Below, piece by piece: positions 36,937 through 49,075 of a stretch of DNA of 60,000 bases (the stretch's first letter is position 1; every line of letters starts with the position of its first letter). The DNA comes from Membranipora membranacea (lineage: Eukaryota; Bryozoa; Gymnolaemata; Cheilostomatida; Membraniporidae). Location: NCBI GenBank assembly GCA_914767715.1, contig OU612075.1, forward strand, positions 7,504,001-7,564,000. The letters are read 5' to 3'. The notes under the pieces were generated by a model. It made no database searches and was not told where the DNA came from. It saw nothing but the letters and a program-made list of their open reading frames with translations. The position numbers and the translations under genes were made by a program.

Positions 36937-39900
36937 CCTTATGTCAAGTCTTCCTGTTCTCCACTAATCGAAATCTAAAATTGATGATAACATTAACTAC
37001 AGGCACTTTTAAGTTTACATATATAAATACCTAAACAACATAAGCATACGTAATCCTCGCCGGAGGGACGTCGGGCGAGGGGCAAAAGTCTGGGGGGCTC
37101 AGACTAACGTGATCCAATTGCATACCAAAATAATGTCATGTGCATTAAATCATGTGGGTAGAACATCTTCTTAGAACAGTATGGTATTTGAGTGTGACTA
37201 TGACAACAGCAGACAGTGCATCTCAGTGTTGAAGACTACATGAAGGTTCAATAGATATTGTGACTCATATTCAGTATTGTCATACAGAGACACAACCACC
37301 ACATTTTTATGCGTGCACATTTCATTGCATCTAATGCTTACAAAGCCATAAATCTCACACCAGCTTTTCTTGTAGTTTTTTTCTCGTATGTTCATCACTA
37401 AAAACTTATCTAAGAATGAATAGAACTGGACGGCGTTTTTAGTAATAAAACAATTTCATGCGTGTCAAAATTGATTTAGCTGACAGCCGGTTCGCTTCCA
37501 AAAGCCTTTAATGGCAGCATGTTCTAACCAACAGAGGATGTTAGTTAGGAAGAGATACTGGTATCCTAAGCTTTTGATAGAGCTGAATTGTTTTGATGAC
37601 AGCTTCAAATTCAGCTCAAAAGAATTTGTTCGTCAAATCAAGGAACAATGTAGCATGGGAACTTACCGACAAAGCTAGCAGCTTGAGCTAAGCACAATTG
37701 TAAAAATTAGCAGAGGCTTGTAAAAATTAGAAAGCGAAAAAATTCCACCACAAACTATCTGTACCATCTTGTTGCTGTTGCTCATAACCCTGATCTCGAC
37801 CGAATTGTTCTACTGACTGACTTTACCAAAGATCAGGAATGAAAACTGAGCATATTTACCATTGGTAAATCGCAAATCCGTTTGATTTGACAGCTTTTGT
37901 TTATAATGTTCTGCAGGATATAGCTTTAGGTTTGTTTTAGAAACGCAGGAAGCATGTGCAAGGTTTCTTAGGCATGTTTACAAAATGTCAACATATTGAA
38001 ATTCTTCAATAAAAGGTCACTCTGTTGTTAGTGGATTAAACTAAAGAGTTTATATAAATCTAGGAATCAAAGATTTTCCTGTACAGAAGTGGTATTTTAA
38101 TTTCAAATCATTGTTATTGTCCAACACACAACATAAATGCTTGACCTTCAAATAATCAACAGCGTGTTATAATAAATCTAAATTTACACCTTTTCCCTGG
38201 GCTGTGTACATAATAACACCAATGCAAAAATCATAGTGACACACTGTTACTCAAAATTTTCTTTCTTTTCATGTTTTTGTGCAAAATTCGTGCTTGAGCT
38301 CAAATCTAGTTGGTCAGTGCATGTTCCTCAGAACAGAATTTACTGCTTCAATAAATCAGCATTGAACGTGTTACTTTGGACCCACCCTGATTTTGTATCA
38401 TTATTCTTCTAAGCAACTACATTTTATTTGCAATGTCTTGTATCATATTTCTTTTTATAAATTTCATGTCAGGTCCATATTTGAGCGTTCGTATTTAGTT
38501 ATCAATACAGTTTTTTTTCAAGAAATTTGTACAAATAATGGATAGCCTGATCATTCATAAGAACAAAGGATTAAACTATGAGAGGAATGAAAGAACAAGG
38601 TTTTTTATGCATGCGGAAACAGTTTAAACATGCAAGCTAATTTATATAAGTATATAAAATAGGTTTTTATATATTACATCATCTAATTTTGAATACAGTA
38701 GCATTATAAGTTTATGTGCTGAACTGAAACTGTGCCAAACCTGCTGGTAGTAGCACTACATTATCAGCCACTACCATCAACCATGGCACAGTTTGAGCAC
38801 TTATCGCACTATAACATTGTGTGTAGCCTACTGTATAGCCTTGTAATAAAGTCAGCAGACTGATAAATGAAGGTGACTTATAAAATGATACATATAGACG
38901 CGACTTATATCTGAATCATTTTTTTCTTTTTTGTTAGCCATAGATATTGACTTGTGAGAGTTTAGATTGATCACAGAGGTTATATCTTTAAAACGGTTTT
39001 TAGTGGTTTCAGCTGTGTGGTAACTTATATATGTGATGAATTTTAGATGTGTGAAACAAACTGTTTTCAAAAACACAGCAATTCACTTAAAAGTTTGGTG
39101 ACTATATCGTGAGGTTTTACAGTATATACAAACCAAGAAAATCAACAGACGATGTTATAAATATGCCTGTGATCGATCACTCTAAAAAAACTTTATGTAC
39201 AAAGATATACGTACAGAACAAGCAGAATTAGAGTGATGTGTATCTCCGGCACCAGTTGCACCGCAATGGTTCAAAAATTGCCTACTACCCCTTTTATCTG
39301 TGTTCAATATATATAATCAATGCAACAAATGTGTAATCAATGTAATGTATGTAACAGTAATGATATGTTGACAGCCGATATGCAATGTGTTTCGCAAATT
39401 TGAGAAGTTTCTAATGGAGGGTTTCAAGGTTTAGTGTCTAGAAATCAGATCATAAGATGTAAATAAGAGATATTTAGGCAAAAAAAGTCGTCTTAACTGT
39501 GTTTTACCCAAACAGGTCATCAAGCTTAGCCTAAATTTGTATCTTTCCCCCAGTGGTTGATTCACTTGGTTATGGAGTAGGTGGTGATTTAGTTTTGACA
39601 GGTGGGAAGAAGGCCTTTACCACCTCACGTATACATAATTTGGATGGGTATATAATTACCCACTACTGTCAAGTCAAGGATCGGACATACATGGTGTTAC
39701 CAACATGTAGGTAACCAGACTGTCTAGACAGTCTCAGTTTCACCGATTTTTAAGTTTAATCTGTCATTTCACCGACAAACAGTGATGATAACATGAACTT
39801 TATTGTCGAAAACCGTTCAAAATAAACATTGAGAAGACATTAGGTAGGCCTACACATCATATAAGAACGTGTCAGTCAAATAGAAAATAATTAAAAATAT

Positions 39901-40832
39901 CATCAGTTTCTAAACTGAAGTCTTGATATGGATACATCAGATAGTGTTTGATTGTGCTTCGGGCGACATTTTTTCACCAGTGAGAAGATTCATCTCAGCC
40001 AATATAAACGAAAAATGTGTTAAAAGACTGAAAGCACACATCATCGGCCAAGGTGGTGTCCATTGGTGGCACCATAAACATATAAATACTTACATTTATA
40101 TTCCAGCAATGGTGTATTCCGAATCTTCCAATAAAAAAAAGTGTAAGACAGAACTATGATAGGATTTGGTCAGGTACACCATGCACAATACATGGAGATG
40201 ATCAAAAATACATCAGCTTGACGATAAACCTGCATAACTACCGATTATAAACCTGCACAATATAAATCCGCTGGTCACTATGGAAAAAAACCCCTAACGA
40301 TAAGCTGCTAGAAAGACTAACTACTATTCTGTGTCATGTATTTTTTTGCTGAAATACGGTGAGAAATTTAGATATTCTGTTTTATTAGGTGAGTTTCATT
40401 CAGTTAACACATGATTCTCCTGTCTACACCTAACCAAAGCTTACACATTGGCAGCCTTATCGCTTTTGGAGGACAACTCCAAAAGAATCTGTTTAATTTC
40501 TTTTTACTTCTTATTTTAGTTTTGTAACTTTTATTGGCATAACTTCCATTTGATAGGAACGTTTTTTTCAAAATCAGCCTTCGAGGAAAAAAGAGAAACA
40601 TATTCACTCAAGATAAAGAAGAAGATAATTAGAAAAAATGATGTTGATAACACCAGGGAGTCCCTCACTCTCGGATAACACAACATATGTCATAGTAAAC
40701 ATTGACTTCATGGGAGTTTTGCAGGTAAAGTCTTTGACAGAGGAAAACATACATAACATGACGAAATTATACACTTTTAAAGATAAGCATTCTAGCAGCA
40801 AAACTGTAACAGATCAGATCACATTCGCGATA
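36937..40832. other. Intergenic region between the two potassium channel genes
   Basis: It should hold the channel A promoter (right of 36937) and the channel B 3' UTR (left of 40832). It contains a G-rich block at about 37060-37115 shared with 11470-11500 and the hairpin at 38718-38798. No exon was seen. A candidate AATAAA on the - strand lies at 40381-40386. Confidence 0.5.
38718..38798. repeat. Hairpin element, GCTCAAACTGTGCCA family
   Basis: Arms of about 33 bp end in ACTGTGCCA / TGGCACAGT and enclose GGTAGTAGC / GCCACTACC. Related sequence is at 18209, 33250 and perhaps 42010. Confidence 0.65.
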
Positions 40833-43800
40833 CTACATCCCTTCTGAAGGATGAATCGACGTTGCACTGAATGCAACTTTGTGTGAGCTGTTCTTTGCCG
40901 TGGGCGGTCTCTTAACTTCTCGCTTATTCTCTCTGGTCTGGTTGTACTCGTGTACCATAGCAAAGTTTCCTCCGATAATTGCCACTGGCAGGGCTGTTAC
41001 CATGAATCCAATGATCATGACACAGGCGGTCACGATATATCCAGCAACCCCGCTCGGAAAGAAGTCTCCGTATCCTACCGTAGTCATGGTTACCATTACA
41101 AACCAGTACGCTGGTGGGAGTATAAAGGTTACAGTTTGTGAGTGTTTTCCATAGACTTTTCCATATTATTATTATTATTAAGTCTGTGGTGTTTTCAAAT
41201 TGCATGTGATGAGAAAAATCATGCATAAAATTTGCCGGGAAGTCTGTAAACAACCTCTTGGACACAATTTTATAACTTTGAATTGTTGGTTTCCCTTCCC
41301 GTTGATGTTTAGCACTATTATGTGTTGCTGTTTAGTAAGAAACAGAAGATTGGGCTGCCCCTAAAGAGGGACGCAAGGTGCCCTAAATCCTCATACTGAG
41401 AATGTGATACATCCTAGAAAACTAGAATGCATCCATAGAAGACCTCCTGAACTTTGGTGTACAGCGAGCTGCCAAAACTGAACTGGCACTAATCGGTCAT
41501 TGGCAGTGACACTTTGATCTCAGCCAATAGGCCGAGAAGCACTATTAAGTGTTACTGAGTTTGGTCTTTGGTTAGAGTTTACTACTGGCTAGACAATACA
41601 TATATATCCGGTGCAAATCATGATGAACCAGTGTCATTATTCAAAAGTGTGATTATTATTATCTCTGTTGTAAGATATGTTTGAAAACTTTGTGCCTAAA
41701 CGGAACCGCACGAACCTTAATCACTCCTGAATCACAGTAAAAAGAACAAATATAAAAAACTATGCGGAAAATTGATATGGACATATTTCCATACAGGAAA
41801 TAAATAATTTGGGGGAAGGGGGTAACTCGCCCCATATATATAATTTTTAGAATGGTTAGTCAGCATTTTGCACTCGCAGACCTAAAATGAGTCAATAGTC
41901 ACTAACAACTATTGGTGAAATCTCAAGACCTCCACTGATTTTCTGTGGTTTTAAAACATATGAATAGCTTGAGTGTCTATTCTGTTTGATTGTGTGATTG
42001 TGATGGGACTCCACTACCATCCACTATCAAACAGCTTAGGCACGCAGGCTACGCCATAACCATGGCTTCCTCTACCATTTATGGTTGAAACATCTTTTCG
42101 ATAAGGAAAAAAGAGGCTTGGGATCTTTCATTTAGAATGAGCGTTGCTTTACTAAGGCGAATTATCACTATCAAATCGCTCAAAATTATCACTCACTTGG
42201 TCTTTCAATTAGACTAAATCACTCCAAAATTGCTCACTCAGAATGTATATCATAGTTACATCCAATGAGTGAGCGACTTCTGAGCGAGACCCTAGCAGGT
42301 ATCACTCACTCATTAAGTGAGCGATCAGATTGCGATTTTGGCTGTTTCCAATTGAAGTGAATGAGAGGACATGTACCTGTTGGAATGCTGGAGATGGCAT
42401 TTGGCAGGCCATTCCCTGTGTCGGGTGATGAGACGTAGTACACAATAGGAGCCAGGATAAACATGGCTATTATCAGTAGGATGATGAGGAGAACAATCTC
42501 CTTCCAACTCCGAAACAGTGCTATCAGAAGTACCTTCAATCCGCTGCAAAACAAAGGAAGACTTTTAGCAATGAGTCCATTGCTTTCAGCTAGACTGAGA
42601 TAGATTCATATCCACTCAGGTTGGGTTTGTTGGTTTGTTGTTGTTGTTACAGACACAGCCTCTGGCCTGGGCAGGCCGTCAGGAGTGGGTGGGTAAGGGG
42701 GGGGACCCCACCCACCCCTGACAGTTGGTATTGTTTGCCTGAATCCCAGGCTAACTTTCAGCCCATTTGTCTCACAATTTCAGCATAATTTTTGTGTCGA
42801 TTATATAAAGTCATATATAATGAATAAACTTTTTAATATTGAAATGAGTTTTGCAACCTCGCGGAAGTTTGGTTTATGGCACCTTCCTATCCATATGCTA
42901 CCATTGCGTTGTTTTGCAGAATGTTATCATGAACATATGGGCTCAGACTCGGGACTTTTGAAAGTGCCATAATCAAATTTCAAATGAGTAATTTAAGTAT
43001 TTTGCCTAGGGCACCTCAGAACCCTAGTAATCAAGTAAAAGAATAATTCATTTGATTCTCATTCTCCTCATTGGATGAAGTTCAAAGTCAGACAAGTTAT
43101 ACTTTTTCCACTATCAGCGTTTTGGAGGACGTAATTTTGTATGATAAAAACAGAATTTGAGCTGGTCCTAAACAGAATCGCAATGTATCCCAAGAAGCAT
43201 GACCTTATGGAGCATGCAGCAAGCTACTATGATCTGAACTAGGCACTGATGAGCGAATGACAGTGATGCTTAAAGTTTAGCCAGTAGGCAGAGAAAAAAT
43301 GCTGTTTAGTAAGAAACAGAAGATTGGGCTGCCCCTCAAGAGGGACGCAAGGTGCCCTAAATCCTCATACTGAGAATGTGATACATCCTAGAATGCACCC
43401 TAGATGTGAGGTCATAAAAAAACCTCCTAAAATGGGTGTGCAGCAAGCTGCCAAAACTGAAACTGGCAATAATCGGCCATTAGCAGAGAGAAATTTTTTT
43501 AGCAGAGAACAGGTCAGCGAGTCTCAACACCTTCTTAATTTGAAGTTAATATTGCACCATGCGAGTGTTAGCACCGTGCCCTATTACCCTTCTACATAGT
43601 TACCATAGTTACCTGTAAACAGTAGCATAGGTCAGCAACCGAAAAAATCTGAACTGTGAGAAAAGAACGATAAGACTCTCCACTCCTTCGGCAATATCAC
43701 AGTGTTCAGGGGAGATAACTTCAACTTTTTCTTGATCAGAGAGGGTTTTCCACCTATAACGTAATCCTATTACGTACCCTGCTGCAATAAGCTCAAACAA

Positions 43801-44580
43801 AGTAATTAGTACATCCGGGACGTGCATACTACGGATAAACCTCTTCTTCACCGGACAACAGAGAAACCGGGTGATGATTTCTAATGTGAAGAAAAGAACG
43901 AACAGCAACTCAATCAGAAAATAGATATCATGAAGCTTGCTGTCACGTCGGTCGAAGTAAATTTGACAGTTCATAACAGGTGTGGTAGTGTTGGATTCTG
44001 CTTGTGACAATGCTTGTTGTGTCCAGAATCTGGAGATATACCAGGTTGTAACTGCATGAATGAGTCCACTTAAGACAGTTATTAGTAAATAGAAGAGAGC
44101 CCATATAATCGAGGCTACTCTCCACTGGGTATGAGCACCTCCCGGTTCGGTCAGCATACACCACAAGTTGTATCCGAATTCATTACAGCAGCTGGGAGAG
44201 TCCGAATGAGGCTGCTCTATACGTCTCTCGAAAAAATTGAATTGTTTTTCGAGTTTCATCTCCTCGTGGTAAGGTCCTGCACAGCATTCCGACAGGTATT
44301 CCAATTCCACCTCCCAAAACTTGAGATGATTTCTGAAATCTTTGAAACAAACATTTTTTGGACAGTGGAGGTCATCACACCAATAGAACTTCAGTATTTC
44401 TTTGAAGATGTCAGGATCCCCTTCGTAGAAATGACTGACATTGTTATCTGCCACAAGCCTACCCAGACGAGTGTTTGGATACTTGGACAAGGTATCTGTC
44501 GAAGTCACAAACTGATGTCCGGATATGCTGATTATAATTTTCCTGTTAGTCGAACCAGTCGTTGCAGCTTTCCTTTCCAT
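40833..44580 (-). CDS. Kv-type potassium channel B
   Basis: Tandem paralogue of the channel at 33731. Exons 43613-44580, 42377-42543 and 40833-41110 give 470 residues. Both introns fall at the same codon positions and phases (2 and 1) as in channel A, and exon 2 has the same 167-nt length. The T1 domain carries HX5CX20CC (H72, C78, C99, C100). S2 keeps E234 and R238. S4 (SQFRFFRLLTYATVY) has only R311 and R314, at Shaker R3 and R4. The pore reads TMTTVGYGDFFP and S6 has LPVAIIGGNF. The C-terminal tail after S6 is short (about 50 residues), without a PDZ-type end. The first exon encodes T1 to S4, as in channel A. Confidence 0.92.
41326..41545. repeat. Dispersed repeat, copy 1 (intron 2 of channel B)
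   Basis: About 150-200 bp starting TGCTGTTTAGTAAGAAACAG is repeated directly at 43300-43486 with one indel of about 15 bp and scattered substitutions. The copies are about 1.97 kb apart. This copy runs further to the right, to about 41545. Confidence 0.85.
42678..42722. repeat. G-rich hairpin in channel B intron 1
   Basis: GTCAGGAGTGGGTGGG and CCCACCCACCCCTGAC are inverted copies around a poly-G loop. Confidence 0.6.
43300..43486. repeat. Dispersed repeat, copy 2 (intron 1 of channel B)
   Basis: Direct copy of 41326-41545. A third, more diverged copy lies immediately to its left at about 43160-43298, matching the second half best (CTGAACTAGGCACTGAT, then CAGTGATGCTTAAAG). Confidence 0.8.
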
Positions 44581-45273
44581 GCTGCCTCTCTAAGAACCAC
44601 TATGTATTTTGATTGCAGCTCGCATGTAGCTTTCCCTTCAAAGCACTCAACAACAAAAATCGTTAGTAATGACAACGGATGCTATCAAAAATATGTATTC
44701 ATAATTCATTTCTATTTTAATTCATAACAGTGGCCGCAATATATTTTCATATCTATGGTATTGACCAACTTAGAAGTGCTTCTGTCTGGCTTCAAACAAC
44801 TTATCACTTTGGAGAGGTAATGTGACGTACTTCGTGTTGTCAATTTCCTGTCCTGTGTGACTGCAAATAACGTATGATTTGGCGAGTTCATGGTCAAGCA
44901 TTAAAAACCAATAATTTTAAGGGCTATGTTAGCAAGTGCTTCAACTTCTGTATAGGTCAGTTACCAAACAGGAAAACAATAATAAAATCAATGTTTTGCT
45001 GTGAGACAACATTTTTTATTCATAAAGAATTTTTTGAAATATTTCAGGAAATAGCATCCTAAAATAGGATGGAATGAGAAAGATGCTGATTGTACAAATT
45101 AGTTTGAAACAAATTGGAAACTTCCATTATATTTAGTTTATAGTTTGCAAAATGTGGATTTGATATTTAATTTCAGTTTCAGCCTTGTTTTGCTCTGTAA
45201 CTAACGAAGTAATCAATGTCCAATTTAGTAATCGGACCAATTAACGTACAGAAGTGACAATATATCCGATTTA
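44581..45273. other. Intergenic, channel B 5' side and DDOST 3' side
   Basis: It should contain the channel B promoter and the DDOST 3' UTR. A - strand AATAAA at 45015-45020 is a candidate poly(A) signal for DDOST. No exon was seen. Confidence 0.5.
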
Positions 45274-48200
45274 TTATTCTGTTTTCTTTTTCTGGCTCTC
45301 AGGGTCCTTGTAGTGAAGGAACACAAATGAGAAGACCACAACTCCAGCCATCATAGAGAAGGAAGAGGAGTAGTAAGGGTAGGCAGAGGTGATGAATCTC
45401 TCGTACTGTGTATGCTGCCATGGCCTCACAGAAATCTGTAAGACAAATCAAAAGATTTATTTGAGAAACCAAACCAAAAATTGTCATCTGTGTCGGAGGA
45501 ATACAGTATTGTCATAAGCAGCAAGCTTGACAGTACTTAACTTTTTTTTTTTATTCCGCATGCATACCCCATGAAGCCGGAATATGTCATACAGCACTTC
45601 AAATCTTAAACCCACAAGGCGGGAGGGATACCGCCAGATTTCATCACACTGTTGCAGGTCGGGGTCTCTCAGCAACACACAAGTCTATTCATCGCCTTCG
45701 TAAACAAACTCCAATGTGGGGACCTTGGGTAGCTGCAGGTGTATTATTTGAAAAAATGTGTAACAAAATGATTATAATGACAATTTCTTACCTGGGTGGC
45801 AGACTTAATTTGTGTGTAGCCGACTCTGTTGTAATCTATCTTGAACTGATACACTCCATATACATCAGGTACCTTGAATGTCACCGCCAGGTCATTACCC
45901 TTGCTGGAAAAAGAGAAAGCAATTTACAATATACAATACAATAAACACGCCTCCGAAACACCAAAGACTTGTCATAAAACAGCAAGTTCAGCAATGAAAC
46001 AATAGTTGGTAGTGAATCTACTTTGAATAATACTGCAATCATTTTACAGTGCTCCATTTTATTAAAAAAATCTTTAAAATAAATAAATGATAAACATTAT
46101 TAAATGATGAATAATTTGTTATTAATTTAATACATAATTAAAATATAAATATTAAATAAAGAATCAATTATGAACTATAAAACATTATATATAAGACCCT
46201 TACCTTTTGAGGAAAGCTCTGACAAATGGATCAATCCTGACAAACTCGAGCTGCATATCAGTAGCCTTGAAGGGTACCCACTTTCCGGCGACCAGCTCCT
46301 CGATGTTGACCAAGTACTCAACATCATCAGTAACTGTGTAAGCCTGAGGTTTACCTCCGTCCTTAGCCAGGTGGTGACGTACGTTAGACAGACGCAGGAC
46401 GCCCTGCTCGTGGAAACACCAGGCACTCAGAGCTCGCACTACCTCCTCGTTTCCAGACTTGTCTGATCTATTAAACAATATCAAACATTACCAACCACAG
46501 GTATTTGTGACAAGAAGGTGATTTTCTGGATAGATTACCAGGCAGATGTAAAAAGTATTTATATTATACTTTTAATATGTATCTATCTGTTTATGGTGAA
46601 ACTTAATCAGATTGATTGATATTTGCAGGCAAATCTCAATGAACTTGATCACATTTTACCTGGACTTGACTGGACTCCAATTTGTTTGCAGAACTGATAA
46701 AAAAACTGTCACATAATCTAAGTAAGAAGGTGGTGCTTCACTCACTTTTTGCCCCCAGTCTGTACGGATGCAGTAAGGAACTCATCGCTGAACATGGCGA
46801 TAGATCCAGCAATGACAACTCTAGCGTTGTTTCTAGCCTGTAGACCAGCGACCAGCAGAGTGGATTTGCCAACGGCATGGGGATAATCGAGCACCTCTTC
46901 ATCAGGACTGTAACTGTATGCAGTTGAGCTGGCGTGCATCACATCTAACACCAGAGGGTTAGTCGCGTCAGCAATCATGCTACAAAGATAAGCAAAATGA
47001 TTACCAGTGACTTGAAGACCTAGCATTACAATTATATTGTTGATCGCATAATAGTGGTTTACATTTGAGGTGAGTGTATAGTTTTGTTGGAGCCCAATTA
47101 ATCTACAAATCATAAGAGTGGATTGATATTAATCCTTGTTTTAGACCTAACTTTGATTGGAATGATGTGTTCATGGAGAATTCATTTATACTCAACAGGA
47201 AAACCAAATGATTCAGTTGTATGTTAAAGCACCTACCCAACACCCTTGAAGAGCACGGGAGCTGTTCCCTTCTTTCCGACGATGAGCTCAGATTTGATGA
47301 GGTTAGCTTGGCCAACAGCCAATCTGGTGTGTTTTCCCTCATCTTGGGAATCATAGTTCATATGATCGATAACTGCAGTGTCCTTCTCGTCCAGCTCAAC
47401 TTGGAAAATGAATTAAAAAGTTGCAAACCACCAGCGTGAGGGAAAGTTATTTAAAGCCAAGTGTAGATCATCCATTCAAAACAAGCTCAAGCAAGTATCA
47501 TATGCCAATCCAAGAAAGCTATCTCATGAAGAACCACCAATATGAGGGTTTGTTATCCTTAGCATAGTGCAGATCATTCATCAATTCTTGTTCAAACAAG
47601 TATCATATACCAATCTAACTAAGTATTATTCATTTCCTGAATCCAATAAAGCTATCTCAGGAGGACCTACCTCCAACTTCAGCGGCAAGTTCTCTCAGCA
47701 ATTCGCTGACATCAGAGCTGGCTGCGATCATCATGTTTCCACCGCCATCGATGAAATCGGTGATGGATGCAACATTCAAGTTACCTGAAACAAACAGAAT
47801 ATATGTTAACATATTTTGTTGCAAGCCGCAGGCACACAATAATTCCTCTATTGTTTGTAACTCACCTCGTGGAACATAGAACACTCAAAATCACCTAACG
47901 GTGCCAACAGAGAGTGCCTCTTTGGTCAGTGTAATTTCAGTGTGGCAGCGATAGCTGCTTATTGTTGAGTGTTATTTGACCCCAGCCTTAGATCCCTCAC
48001 ACTACGCGGAAGGAAGCTGTTGTAATATGTCCGACTCGAGGCATATTTTGAGGTTGCCTCGAGTCAGACATATTACAACAGCTTCCTTCCGCGTAGTGTG
48101 AGGGAACTAAGGCTGGGATCAAATAACACTCGACAATAAGCAGCTATCGCTGCCACACTAAAATTACACTGACTGTAAGAGTCAAAGCGATGCGAAAGAC

Positions 48201-48671
48201 AAAATTTGGATAGGCTATGGTGAAAGCCCCCTTCAAGGAGTGATAAGTAATATTATAGATATACTTTAAATGATGACTCATTCAATTCAATGATATTTTT
48301 TTAAAACATTAGCCTAAATTATTATATTTTATCATTATTTTATTAGGCCATCCATTGGATTGGCGATGAAGAATGAGTTCAATTAGTTGATGTGAACAGA
48401 TTCATATTGAAAACTAACCTCCAAACTCTTCCACTGTTGGTGCAAATATCAATAGATTATCATGTAAGAACTCTCCATACTTGGTGAGTTTCAAGGAAGC
48501 ATCACTTGCAAGTTTGAATGTGAGTTCATAACCTCGGTCTCTTAGTCCTCGAAAGAAGATGGAGTGAGTGTCTCTTAGAGACCAGTCATCTAGTAGAACA
48601 AGTGTTCGCGGCTTTATGGCAAAAGTGCATGCCACTGCTAGAGAGAGGAATGTTATGATACAAAGCTTCAT
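45274..48671 (-). CDS. DDOST: Oligosaccharyltransferase 48 kDa subunit
   Basis: A subunit of the ER oligosaccharyltransferase complex that transfers the glycan from dolichol to nascent Asn residues. Seven exons: 48419-48671, 47671-47784, 47237-47399, 46746-46979, 46204-46467, 45792-45903, 45274-45435, all in phase, giving 433 residues, close to family size. Residues 1-18 form a signal peptide. Conserved blocks follow: [131 protein letters not shown] and [15 protein letters not shown]. One C-terminal membrane helix is followed by a short cytosolic tail ending KKTE, a KKXX ER-retrieval signal. It is head-to-head with POFUT1. Confidence 0.98.
47925..48173. repeat. Near-perfect 249-bp foldback element
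   Basis: Arms of about 115 bp are about 95% identical when inverted, starting GTCAGTGTAATTT and closing around a short AT-rich loop near 48044-48054. The termini include CAGTG, as in hAT elements, but the flanks (TCTTTGGT and ACTGTAAG) show no target duplication. It lies in intron 1 of DDOST. The high arm identity suggests a young insertion or gene conversion between arms. Confidence 0.88.
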
Positions 48672-49075
48672 GGCTGAAAACTGGGCAGAACAAAATCTGG
48701 GCCAAAACAATGAAAATTTTCTTCTTTCTTTCCTTTTGCAATGACGTTTGCATCCGGTGAAATGGCACTTTATGATTGGGCAATATCTGTGTATAACGGC
48801 TCTGGTTGGATAGATTTTTGTCCTCACATGATTGGCTTATTCTCTTGAAGATAACCCACGATTCCTAAATAATATTGATGACAAATAGTTGGACTAGTGA
48901 TTTATTTTCTCAGTCACTTCTTCATGATTTTTAGAATTTTGCTTAAAATATGTTACAGCAGATTTTTTATTCCTGAAAACCCATTCAATGGTTATAATTA
49001 GGAAATAGAGGACTTGAAATGACTCAATGCAATGCAACATCAATGTCTAGGTAGCCAGTTGTGATTCTACAAACC
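48672..49075. promoter_or_regulatory. Putative bidirectional promoter, DDOST / POFUT1
   Basis: The 404 bp between opposed start codons holds two ATTGG motifs (CCAAT on the - strand, near 48775 and 48831), a TGACGT half-CRE/ATF-type site near 48742 and a CCACG at 48856-48860. The CCAAT and CCACG are not in the spacing and orientation of a standard ERSE. No TATA box is clear. Confidence 0.5.

Noticed and set aside
43324-43599. 91-residue + strand ORF in channel B intron 1
   Set aside because: It lies in a dispersed repeat, and the frame is not kept in the other copy at 41326.
46170-46466. Long + strand and second - strand ORFs over DDOST exon 5
   Set aside because: They are shadows of the conserved DDOST exon read in other frames.
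48775-48860. ERSE (CCAAT-N9-CCACG) in the DDOST/POFUT1 promoter
   Set aside because: ATTGG and CCACG motifs exist, but the orientation and spacing do not fit the element.
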